Source: Isotricha intestinalis (lineage: Eukaryota; Ciliophora; Litostomatea; Vestibuliferida; Isotrichidae). Taken from it: a stretch of DNA of 13,995 nt. The number at the start of each line of letters is the position of its first letter. Within the stretch, counting starts at the first letter, position 1. A program made the position numbers and the translations under genes. Under the pieces are notes generated by a model, which was given only the letters and a program-made list of their open reading frames with translations, was not told the DNA's origin and did not search any database. The DNA is taken from assembly GCA_023807065.1 (NCBI GenBank), contig JAJJLU010004372.1, forward strand, positions 1 through 13,995. Direction: 5' to 3'. Below, in pieces: positions 1 to 9,236 of the stretch.

Positions 1-77
<77 letters not shown>

Positions 78-81
78 CAAT
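1..81 (+). repeat. (AAT)n microsatellite coding for poly-asparagine
   Basis: Twenty-four AAT triplets followed by AAC, AAC and AAT, so 27 consecutive asparagine codons in the reading frame that continues into the AAA protein. The tract begins at the window edge and probably extends further left. Poly-Asn runs of this kind are usual in very A+T-rich protist genomes. It is in frame with the downstream coding sequence, so it looks like part of the protein and not an upstream spacer. It is also a likely place for an assembly to end. Confidence 0.93.
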
Positions 82-3000
82 AAATTAACTTTTAAACAAA
101 TAGAAGAAATACAGAAATCAATAGAAGAATATTATGAAAAAGATGAAAGTAAAAATGAATTAAATTTTTTTGAACGATATGAAGATTTTTTTCAAAATAA
201 AAATTTTATTTTAACAACTGAAGCTAAAAATAGATTAATGCTCTTAAAAAATCTAATTGAATTAAAAATAAATATTCTTCTTGAAGGACCAACAGGAAAT
301 GCAAACCCATTATCAGTGGAAATAATTTGTGATTTATTAGAACAAATAAAACAAAAAGAAAAAGGAGAAAAATACAAAAAAAAAGAAACTATAAAATTTA
401 ATTTAAGTTCAGAAACAACAATTCCAGATTTATTAGCAAGATATATTGGTTCAAATGAATCTTTTGCAGGAATTAAAATGCAAGATGGTCCTTTTATATA
501 CGCTTATAAAAATGGTAAAATTTTAATTCTTCATGAATTAATCTTGCATCTAAATCAGTATTAGAATGCATTGAAGCTGCATTAGATAATTATTTTTTAA
601 GTATTGATATGCCTGGGAAACCACTCATAAAAAAAATACCAAAATATAAAGATTTTTGATTAATTGCAACACAAAATCCAAATTCTTGATTATATATTGG
701 AAAAAGACAAGATTTAGGATTTGAATTTTTATCACATTTTCAAGTTATTTATTTTGACAAATTTACTAAAGAAGAATATAAATATATGGCAATTGGTCTT
801 AGAAAAAAAATTGGTTTTAAATCAGAAGAAAATCAATTTATTGATGAGTTTGTTAAATTTCATTTAGAATGGACTGAAAAAAAAGTTGATGAATTACAGT
901 GTTTTACTATAAGAGAAATTGCAGCAACATTAAAAGCTTTATCCAATAAAGATAATAAATTAAAACCATATCAAATAATTATGATAATATATGGAGCAAG
1001 ATATGATGAGAAAGGAAAGAATGAATTAAGTAATGAATTAAATAAATATAAATATTTAAGAAATTTAGATAAATCAGAATCAATTATTCCTAATAATTTT
1101 CCTGAATATTTTAAAAATGAATCAATTGAAAGAGTAATAAGCTCAATATTATTTTCTTTAGAAAATAATAGACATGTAATAATTACTGGAAAAGGAGGTA
1201 ATGGTAAAACACAATTAGCAAAATGGATTGCTCAATATTGGAATAAAGAAAGACAAAATAAAAAAGATGATTATTTTTGTATTTGTACTAAGAATATAAC
1301 ATGTTGGGATCTCATTGGAAGACAAAAAATTATTAAAGATTTTCAAAAAAAATTAACTCATTCTATTCTAGTTAGAAATATTAATAAGACAATTAAAAAA
1401 AATCAAATAGAAGAATTTTTTAAGGATTGTGGTGAAATTGAATCTATTAAATTTTGTAAGGATTTAAAAGGAAATAGAAAAGGAACATGTTATATTATGT
1501 TTAAAGATGAAGAATCAATTTCAAAAGCATTAAAAAAAAATGGTCAAAAATTAGATAATAATATTTTAGGAATTCAAAAAGCAAATCAAATTGTTCGTTG
1601 GAAATCTGGATTTTTATTAAAAGCAATTACAAAAGGAAATTGTGCAATTTTAGATTCAATTGAAGAAGCTCCATCAATTGTTACAGAAAGATTAAATAGT
1701 CTATTAGATAAAAAATATGATGGAAATGATAATAATTTTTTTAATATTAACGAAAATCCTTCGAAAAAAAAAGTAAAAATTGATAATAAATTTAGACTTA
1801 TTTGTATTTGTGATTATGACAATATTAAATCTTTGAGTCCTGCATTTATTAATAGATTTGATGTAATTTATTTTGATGAACAATTAAATATTGAATCATT
1901 AGAAAAAATTAATGAATTTATTGCATATTTATTAAATAAAATAGAAATACCAAATCATATTGAAAAAAATAACGATGATAAATCATCGAAATTAAGTTCA
2001 ATGACAAAATCTAAAAAAAAAGATTTGGATATTATTCCTTCTAATTTACTTTTAAAAAAAATACAAGATAATAAAGAATTAATTAACAAATATATAATGG
2101 GAGAATCAATAGTATCATTTATTTATAAGTTTTGTAGAGCAGTAAAAATATTTAATTATTTATATGGAAGTAATTACAAAAAAATAATTGATTTTACTTT
2201 TGGAATGATTACAGATATATCAAATTTTGAAATTGATAATGATATTTTAAATAAAATTTTCAATGACCCAATTTTTGAATTCACTGGAGAATTTTTTTTT
2301 AAAAAAACTCACAATTTAAAATCATTTTTGGTTAAATTACATGCAGCATCATTAATTAATATGCATTTAATAATAGAAGGTCGTACTGGAATAGGAAAAA
2401 CTTCAGCAGCAATATATTATGCTAAAAAAAGAGGAAAAGATAATAATTATTTTTTTCATTCATTTCATGTTGGAACTCAACCAATTCATTTTTATGGAAC
2501 TTCATCATTAAATGATAAAAATAATTTTTTTAGAAATGGTTCATTAACAAATGCTTTAATACAAGGTACAGTATTTATAGCAGATGAATTTAATTTATCT
2601 CAAATTGAAACAATGAAATCATTAGCTCCTTCATTAGAATTAAATAATAATTTACCTATATATATACCAGGACTTCAAAATAAAATAATAATATCACCAA
2701 ATTTTTTTTTTATTGCTTGTCAAAATTTAGAAGGTACATTTGGAAGAAATAAAATACCTAAAACAATTTTAAAAAGAATTCAATTAATTAGATATCCAGA
2801 ACCTGAATTTAAAATTATAATTCGTGATATTTATAATGATATAAATGAACATCAATTAAAAGATAATATTCCAGATATAATTTCTGATTTTTTTGATTAT
2901 TTTAATAATAATTTAAATGGATTAAAAATTTTAAATCCATTATCATTAAGGGATATTAAAAAAATTATAAAAAGAATAAAAGAACAAAAAAAATTAAAAT

Positions 3001-5397
3001 TTAAAAATATTGAATTATATCATAATATATTTTTTTATATTTTATCTCCTGTATCTGGAAAAAATATTACAAATGCTATTGAATATGTAATAGAATGTTT
3101 AAAAAAAATTTTTCCAAAAGAAAAAGATATTGATAATTTAAAAAAACTTTATGAAGAAAAACCTCAATTAATATTGGAGAAAAAAATACATTATCTAAAA
3201 AAAGGAAATTGTAAAATTAATTTTGAAAGATTTATGAAACGAGATAAACAAGATGAGAAAAAAAGTTTAGGAGATTATTTCCTTGAAAAAGAAAAAAATA
3301 TTGAAACTCTATATGATTATTATGATTCAATGTTTAAAATTTTATTATCTTGTAATTTAGAACCTATTTTAATTTCTGGAGAAACATGTTATAAAACTCA
3401 TTTAGCAAAAGAACTTTTGAATAATGAAAAAATAAGTATAGTTTCATTAAATAAAGAATCTGATATTAATCAATTATTAGGAAATTCAATTTTTCTAAAT
3501 AATGAAAAGGCTATTGAATTTTATTTAAAATATTTTGGATTAATTAGTGGAAATAATTATTTATTTAATAATTTAAATGAAAAGAAAAAAAATGAAATTT
3601 TAGGAAAATTAAATGATGATATTAAAAATGAACAAAATGAATTTAAAAAAAATATATTATGTGTATTAGAAGAAAAATATCGTCAAATAATAAACAATGA
3701 AAATAATGAAAATTATAAAAAAAATATTTTTCAAAATATTAAAGTGGAATTAAGACCTGGATTATTTTTAAATTCATTATTTAGTGAAAAATCATTAATA
3801 TTAAAAGATCTTACTAATTTATCAACAGAAATTTTAGAAAGATTTAATGAATTATTTTCAACTGAACCAATTTTAACTTTAAATGAAGATATTTATGATA
3901 CATTCACAAAAGAAGAAGAAAAAGTTATTAAAATTGCTCCTTCTAAATTTAGAGTTATTGCAACATGTCAAATTATCTGAAGCAGTATTATCACGTTTTA
4001 TTTTTATATCTGTTAAAAAAATAGATGAGAATGAAGAAAATTTTGTTTTTCTCAAATTAAAAACAATGTTTTAAAAAAAGAAGATATCTTATATATTATT
4101 AAAAAAATTAGTTATATAAATAATGAATTTATGGCTAATATTTCTAAAGATAGTATTATTGATATTTAAATTAAAAAAGTCAAAAATAAAAAATTAATTA
4201 ATACTGTTCTTCTTCTCTTGACTTTAGGATATATTAATGAAAAGAAATTAAATTTAGAAGAAGAATCACATAAAATATTTAATGAAACTGATATTGAAAA
4301 ATATGGAGATATTGTTAAGGAAAGAAATTATTCAAAATATAATATTGATAATCTTGAAAAAGGATTATTTTCAAAATTGACAAATTTAAAATTAGATTTA
4401 AAAAAAGTCTCATATGAGAATGATGAAAATATTGAATTTGCTTATATGTTTAAAGAATTAAATGAAATTCTTCTTTTTGGAATTATTCCAATTTTAATAG
4501 AAGGAATAAGATTAATAGCAATTAATTATTTAAAAGAAATTTTAAATTATGAAATAATACCAATAAGATTAACAAAAAATACTAAAGGTGAAGAATTATT
4601 TAACAAAAAAAAATAAATATGAAAAATGATATAATAAATATTGAAGAAACTCCCACAAATTTTTTTGAGATATTAAAAGATGAAAAAAAAGCAGAAAATT
4701 CAATTATTTTATTTGAAAATATAAATCAAGCATCTCCTACAATTTTAGATAAATTAGCTGAAATTATTACTAAAAAAAGAAACAGAATTACTTTTACCAG
4801 ATGAAAAAACCTTCATTAAAAATTATTTGTATTATAGATTCAGATGATAATAATTATAGTAGAGATAAATTGCCTATTTCTTTAATAAGATTATCACTTT
4901 ATTATGTATTAAAAAATATGTCAGAAGAAAATATGAAAGATATAATTGCAGTTAAATTTAAAAACTCTAAAATATCTAATGAAAAAAATAAAGTTGAAAA
5001 TGTATTTTTTGAAGTTAAAAAAATTTGTGAAGAAAATAATATTAAAAATCCTTTAAATTTAACATCTTCAAATTTATTTGAAAATTTTAAAAATTTAACA
5101 ATTCCACAAAAAATAAAATTAATGAGTAATAATGTTCAAAGATTAAAAGAAATTATTTTTAGTACTAATCAAGATTGTAAAATATTTAAATTAGATAAAA
5201 AAAAAAAATTATAATAAAAATAAAAAATTCAAAAAATATTTGTATGAAGATTATGAAGAAAATAAAAAAAATATGATTCTTTCTGATAAAAACAATAATT
5301 ATAAAGAAAAAAAATGCTTCATTATTATTTATTACAAAAGCATTATAAAGAATTTTTCAATTCTAAAATAAAAAAAAAAATAAATTTAGGAATATAA
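1..5397 (+). CDS. Giant multi-module AAA ATPase (dynein/midasin-related AAA_5 type), frame-broken, 5' partial
   Basis: Family: P-loop ATPases with several AAA modules in one chain (midasin, RNF213 and large protist relatives); these act as mechanochemical remodellers, but the substrate here is unknown. Seen: module 1 about 235-780 (eroded Walker A GPTGNANPLS, Walker B ILILHE then INLAS, sensor LIATQNP); module 2 about 1130-1910 (GKGGNGKT, ILDSIEEA, INRF finger); module 3 about 2330-2830 (GRTGIGKT, VFIADEFNLS, FFFIACQN); module 4 about 3350-4020 (GETCYKT, SLILKDLTNL, then KLSEAVLSRF); module 5 about 4440-4900 (PILIEG with its GK loop missing, SIILFENINQAS). Positions 690-3977 are one clean frame. 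Breaks: frame changes near 535 (one A short in GAA-ATT), 3965, 4045, 4608, 4775, 4808, 5205 and 5313, several in A runs; TGA at 657 and 687; TAA at 4167. It is either a young pseudogene or a real gene with sequence errors. The end at 5397 is a guess, and the protein looks short at the C-terminus. No introns are evident. Confidence 0.8.
690..3977 (+). CDS. Longest clean block of the AAA protein (modules 2-4)
   Basis: About 1,096 uninterrupted sense codons, open from just after the TGA at 687 to a TGA at 3978. The ATG at 786 is only the first methionine inside it: the family sequence clearly runs upstream through LIATQNP and KRQDLG, so 786 is not the true start. The block carries three complete ATPase modules in order plus the RRM insert. 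Glutamine is always CAA/CAG (about 29 by hand count) and tryptophan always TGG. The loss of frame at 3978 coincides with a gap in the family pattern: the text jumps from FRVIATC to KLSEAVLSRF, so several residues are missing between sensor 1 and the arginine-finger helix. That points to a small deletion at this spot and not to a natural end. Confidence 0.85.
1362..1583 (+). other. RNA-recognition motif (RRM) inserted inside AAA module 2
   Basis: About 74 residues with the full RRM layout: RNP2-like ILVRNI at 1365-1382, helix with IEEFFKDCGEIESIKF, RNP1-like RKGTCYIMF near 1477-1503, then DEESISKALKKNGQKLD and the last strand ILGIQKA. The flanks are AAA sequence: Walker A GKGGNGKT at 1188-1211 and DLIGRQ before it, WKSGFLLKAI and Walker B ILDSIEEA near 1647-1667 after it. 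The frame is continuous across both joins. RRMs bind single-stranded RNA; the first aromatic of RNP1 is Thr and the following small residue is Cys, so binding may be weakened. The domain call is by motif reading only. Confidence 0.8.
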
Positions 5398-5823
5398 TGA
5401 AAAAAATTAAGTATAAAATTTTTAAAAATTACTTAAGTTGAAAAATAAAATTTATATATAAAATGTATATATATTTATGAATTATTATATATTAATAAGT
5501 ATTTATTGATTTTATTATTTGTGCTTAAAATAATTACTTTAAATTAAATTAAACTTATATATTTAAAATATTTTTAATTATTTACAAAAATTTATTTTAT
5601 TTTATATAAATGAAATAAAAAATGGATATTAGGGATTGAACACAATCCCAAAATCCCCATTTTTAAATATATATATAAAATATTTATTTATGCTTATATT
5701 AATATGATAATAATAATGTAAATAAATTAAAATAAATAAATAATAAAATTATTTATTTATCTAATTATTTATTTATCTTTGATTTCATATTTAATTTGTT
5801 ACACTTATTTTTTTTATTACTTT
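5398..5823. other. A+T-only spacer between the AAA protein and the DUF285 protein
   Basis: No reading frame with protein-like composition on either strand. The stretch is almost entirely A and T, apart from the hairpin at 5617-5664. It must hold the 3' end signals of the upstream gene and the promoter of the downstream gene, but no individual motif stands out. A frame with a TTG at 5779 runs into the next gene; the first ATG in it is at 5824. Confidence 0.7.
5617..5664. repeat. Inverted repeat / hairpin, locally G/C-rich
   Basis: Inner stem of 6 bp: GGGATT at 5632-5637 pairs with AATCCC at 5644-5649 around the loop GAACAC. Outer stem: AAAATGG at 5619-5625 pairs with CCATTTT at 5657-5663. Between them is an imperfect A/T section with one mismatch, one bulge on the left arm and a two-base bulge on the right. 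It is the only cluster of G and C in an otherwise A/T spacer, which makes it stand out. It could be a 3'-end processing or termination structure, a relic of a small mobile element, or a small RNA. There is no evidence for any of these beyond the fold. Confidence 0.55.
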
Positions 5824-7722
5824 ATGAATAAAAAGAAAAAAAAATCCAACGATGAATTAGATTCCAAAAAGAATAAAAAAGAAGAAAAAAAGCAACAAAT
5901 AATAAAAAATAAAGAAAAAGATAATTCAGAAATTGTTCCAAGTCAAGATGTAAAAGAAGTAGATTTATTAAATAAAAAAAGAAAGAAAAAAATACACAGA
6001 GTAATAGAAGTAAATAAACGTATAATAGAAAAAGAAGAAAGTGATTTAGAAGAAGAAAATATTAAATTAAAGGAAACAAACAAAAAAGATGATGGTAATG
6101 AAGGAAAAGGAACACCAAAAAAAGAAAATAAAAAAAACAAAAGTAATGATGTTGAAAAAGAAGAAAAAAATACCAATAAAAATGATAATGAAGTTACTCC
6201 AAATGCAGATGAAGAACTTTCAAACAAATCAAAAAAATCTAATGAAGAAATTATTAAAGAACTTAAAAATGAATTAAATAATAAAAATATTTTAATTAAG
6301 GAAAAAGACAATAGAATAAATGAATTAGAAAATAAATTAAAAGAAACAGAAATGAAACTAAATGAACAAAAAAAATTAAATGAAAAAAATAAAAATACAA
6401 TTGAAAAAAATAATGAAAATATAATTGAAGAAAATAATGAAGAATTAGAAATAAGTGAAAATATAATTAATTCTTATGAAAATATTATAGGAATTGAATT
6501 AGGAATAAAAGACAATAATAAAGAAATTAAAATTATTAATAGTGATAATCCATTCAAAAAAGAAAATACATTTTTATTTGTTAATAATAATCAAATAGTT
6601 TTTAATAATACTATTAAATTCGAAAAAAAAGGAAATTATAATTTAATAATAGCAAACAACAACAAACCAGAAAATTTAGATCGTTTGTTTTATGACTGTA
6701 GAGAAATTAAAAAAATAAAATTTTATAAATTTAATACTCAAAATGTTACTTCAATGGATAATATGTTTTCTTATTGTTATGATTTAACTTCAATTGATGT
6801 TTCAAAATTGAATACAGAAAATGTTAAATCTATGAATTATATGTTTTATAAATGTTCCAATTTAACTTCAATTGATGTTTCAAAATTTAATACTCGAAAT
6901 GTTAATTATATGGATTATATGTTTGCTGATTGCTCTAATTTAATTTCAATTGATGTTTCAAATTTTAATACTCGAAATGTTTCATCTATGGTATCTATGT
7001 TTCAAAATACAAAATTAATTTCAATTGATCTTTCAACATTTAATACTCAAAATGTTGAATCTATGGATTCTATGTTTTCTGGTTGTTCTTATTTAACTTC
7101 AATTGATCTTTCAAAATTTAATACTCGAAATGTTAAATCTATGAAATCTATGTTTTCTGGTTGTTCTAATTTAACTTCAATTGATGTTTCAAAATTTAAT
7201 ACTCAAAATGTTAAATCTATGTATTATATGTTTAATGGTTGTACTAATTTAACTTCAATTGATGTTTCAAAATTTAATACTCAATTAGTTGAATCTATGG
7301 ATCATATGTTTAATGATTGTTCTAATTTAACTTCCATTGATGTTTCAAAATTTAATACTCAATTAGTTGAATCTATGAATTATATGTTTTCTGGTTGTTC
7401 TAATTTAACTTCAATTGATGTTTCAAAATTTAATACTATATATGTTAAATCTATGGATCATATGTTTTATAAATGTTCTAATTTAACATCAATTGATGTT
7501 TCAAAATTTAATACTCGAAATGTTAAATCTATGTATTATATGTTTGCTAGTTGTTCTAATTTATCTTCAATTGATGTTTCAAAATTTAATACTCAAAATG
7601 TTTCATCTATGGATTATATGTTTTCTGGTTGTTCTAATTTAACTTCAATTGATGTTTCTGAACTTAATATTAATTTTTTTAGAAAATTTTTTAATGAAAA
7701 TCAATTAAATATAAAAAAATGA
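5824..7722 (+). CDS. DUF285/BspA-type repeat protein with coiled-coil N-terminus
   Basis: Predicted 632 residues from the ATG at 5824; the frame is open upstream to a TTG at 5779 but has no earlier ATG. Residues 1 to about 150 are Lys/Glu/Asn-rich; about 150-225 has a long heptad-like charged stretch (ELKNELNNKNILIKEKDNRI) typical of a coiled coil. A short ordered linker follows (residues about 225-300). From residue 303 on there are 12 units of about 26 residues with consensus FNTxNVxSMxxMFxxCSNLT then SIDVSK. DUF285 units of this kind occur in mycoplasma and lactobacillus surface proteins and in some protists, usually as protein-binding or surface repeats. No signal peptide, membrane segment or LPXTG is visible, so a surface location is not supported. 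The frame has no internal stop, unlike everything to its right. It ends at TGA 7720; if TGA were tryptophan here, TAA at 7723 would end it one residue later. Confidence 0.88.
   Translation: MNKKKKKSNDELDSKKNKKEEKKQQIIKNKEKDNSEIVPSQDVKEVDLLNKKRKKKIHRVIEVNKRIIEKEESDLEEENIKLKETNKKDDGNEGKGTPKKENKKNKSNDVEKEEKNTNKNDNEVTPNADEELSNKSKKSNEEIIKELKNELNNKNILIKEKDNRINELENKLKETEMKLNEQKKLNEKNKNTIEKNNENIIEENNEELEISENIINSYENIIGIELGIKDNNKEIKIINSDNPFKKENTFLFVNNNQIVFNNTIKFEKKGNYNLIIANNNKPENLDRLFYDCREIKKIKFYKFNTQNVTSMDNMFSYCYDLTSIDVSKLNTENVKSMNYMFYKCSNLTSIDVSKFNTRNVNYMDYMFADCSNLISIDVSNFNTRNVSSMVSMFQNTKLISIDLSTFNTQNVESMDSMFSGCSYLTSIDLSKFNTRNVKSMKSMFSGCSNLTSIDVSKFNTQNVKSMYYMFNGCTNLTSIDVSKFNTQLVESMDHMFNDCSNLTSIDVSKFNTQLVESMNYMFSGCSNLTSIDVSKFNTIYVKSMDHMFYKCSNLTSIDVSKFNTRNVKSMYYMFASCSNLSSIDVSKFNTQNVSSMDYMFSGCSNLTSIDVSELNINFFRKFFNENQLNIKK
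6730..7668 (+). repeat. Twelve tandem 78-bp units (DUF285 repeat array)
   Basis: The period is 78 bp: for example GATGTTTCAAAATTTAATAC recurs at 7183 and again at 7261. Each unit encodes a 26-residue repeat with M-F and a Cys at a fixed place. One unit, around 6970-7040 (MFQNTKLIS), is one residue shorter and has lost the Cys. Two adjacent units around 7280-7380 share the variant NTQLVESM, which suggests recent duplication of that pair. High DNA identity between units makes copy-number change by slippage or unequal exchange likely. Confidence 0.88.
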
Positions 7723-7873
7723 TAATTTTATGTTTTAAAAAGTAAATCATTTATTAATTTTATTTTAATTTTTAATATAATCAAGTATAATATAAAAAAT
7801 TATTTTAATACTAATAATATATATTAAAAATAATGATTTTTAAATAATTTCCCAAATTTAAATTTTATTAAAT
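7723..7873. other. A+T-rich spacer marking the change in coding quality
   Basis: About 150 bases, nearly all A and T, with no protein-like frame. It separates the intact DUF285 gene from the heavily interrupted right half. No repeat, insertion-sequence end or target duplication is visible that would explain a junction here. Confidence 0.55.
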
Positions 7874-9236
7874 ATGTCAATTTTAAATGATTTGAAATTT
7901 GTTGCTGTTATTTCTACTACTGATGCTGTTGCTTTGACTTTTATTCATGAAGATACTAAACCAAAATTATTTTCTATTTTATTTGGTGAAGGTGTTATAA
8001 ATGATGCTGCTTGAATAGTTATAAATGATATAATTAAAAAATTTAGTGAAAGTGGTGAACCATTTTAGGAGAAACTATAATTAATATGTTAGGTACTTTT
8101 GTTTAAGTATTTGGTTTATCATTCTTTATTGGATTAAGTATTGGTTATATTGGTTCACTTTGTTTAAAGAAATTAAAAGCATATAATATTAGAAGAGAAA
8201 ATGAATGTACTTTAATATGTCTCTTTGCTTATTTATCATATATTCTAACTGAACAATTAAAAATATCACACATTATTGTTTTATTATTTAATGATATATT
8301 CAATTCACATTATTTATTTTATAATTTATCATTTCAAACAAGAGAAGAATAAGTGTATTAAGTAGAGTTTTAAGTAGTATAGCAAAGCTTTTATTTTCTT
8401 TTATTTAGGTTTAAGAGGAATACATCATTTTAAGTAGCATTCTCATGGTCATTTATGATATTTGATTATTAACTGTAGTTTCAGGCGTTTTGTTTAAGTT
8501 TATGTAATATGTTTCATAATGTATTAATTTGGTGCTGATAATTTTAAATTATCAATTACTGAAAAGGGAATTACAACATGTTTAGGAACAATAAGAAGAG
8601 CAATTGCTTTTGGTTTATCAATTTCAATAGTTTCGGATAAGAAATTAAATAGAGACAGTTTATTGTCTACAACTTATCTTTAGTTTTTATTTCTACTATT
8701 GATGCTTTAATGCCTTATATAATAAAATTTTGGAGAGGATTCGAAGAAAAAAAATAAGTGAAAATGAAGAGAAAATTCAAAGTTTAAATTATATAAATTG
8801 AGATAATGAAGATAATATAAATAATAATCCTAATGAAAGTGTTAGATTTAGTTATTTATTTCATAATTTTGATATTAATATTGAATAATTTAGTAAAGAA
8901 AAAGATTTAGAAGTTTTAAAAAAAGATTAAGTTATTGTTTGGGAACTTATTGGTTACAATTTGATAATGCTTATGTTAAAACTAAGTTAATTTTAATAGA
9001 CCTGAATTAAAAAAAGAACATAATGAAATTTCTCAAGTTATTAAAGGAGTTATTATGAAATATTTGAACAGAAGAAAAAAAAAATAAAAGTTTTGATTTA
9101 ATTGAAAGTCATTATGATGATACTGAAGATTATAATACAGAGTATATTTAAGTTGAAGATAATTTTAAAGGGAAGAAAACAATTTCCAGAGCTAAAATTA
9201 TGTTTAATTTATATAATTTTTTTAGTGGTTTTTTTA
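7874..9236 (+). pseudogene. Na+/H+ exchanger (SLC9/NHE, CPA1 family), truncated and frame-broken
   Basis: Known role of the family: electroneutral Na+ or K+ for H+ exchange across plasma or organelle membranes. Seen in order: AVISTTDAV (NHE ISATDTV signature), LFSILFGEGVINDA (the acidic GE...ND motif of the ion site), LGTFV then VFGLSFFIGLSIGY, FAYLSYILTEQLKISH, FNSHYLFYNLS (matches the family MSHYTYYN), FYLGLRGIHHF, FSWSFMIFD, CLGTIRRAIAFGLSI, MPYIIKFWRGFE and a hydrophilic tail with WLQFDNAYVKTKLIF. These blocks lie in different frames: I need about nine changes between 8050 and 9000. In-frame interruptions include TGA 8012, TAA 8104 and a TAA in NIE-x-FSKEKD. The match starts at about the fifth helix; nothing recognisable lies upstream, so the N-terminal third is missing. 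The ion-site residues that remain look intact. It is a decayed copy, or a live gene in a reassigned code with poor sequence. Confidence 0.75.

Noticed and set aside
192..377. Short minus-strand open frame near the left end
   Set aside because: It lies wholly opposite clear AAA-module coding sequence.
3883..4074. Short + frame read as a separate 63-residue gene
   Set aside because: Its second half (KLSEAVLSRF) is the continuation of AAA module 4 after the frame change near 3965; the first half is an out-of-frame shadow.
3940..4080. Euplotes-type +1 programmed frameshifting
   Set aside because: The frame changes do not sit at AAA-TAA or AAA-TAG slippery sites and go in both directions; TGA does not fit cysteine at the checked sites.
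1..5397. Calling the gene true midasin (MDN1/Rea1)
   Set aside because: Module 1 resembles midasin in the ATQNP motif, but modules 3-5 (HVGTQPIHFYGT, ADEFNLS, LTLNEDIYDTFT) differ from midasin and fit other large protist AAA proteins better; there is no MIDAS domain in the window.
5617..5664. tRNA fragment, because the minus strand of the hairpin contains GTTCAATCC, resembling a T-arm
   Set aside because: The loop is six bases, no matching 5' acceptor strand, D-arm or anticodon arm is found at the right distance, and no A box is visible.
5943..6311. Minus-strand open frame, Ser/Phe/Leu-rich, opposite the DUF285 gene
   Set aside because: It is the complement of the Lys/Glu/Asn codons of the coiled-coil head and has no independent protein-like pattern.
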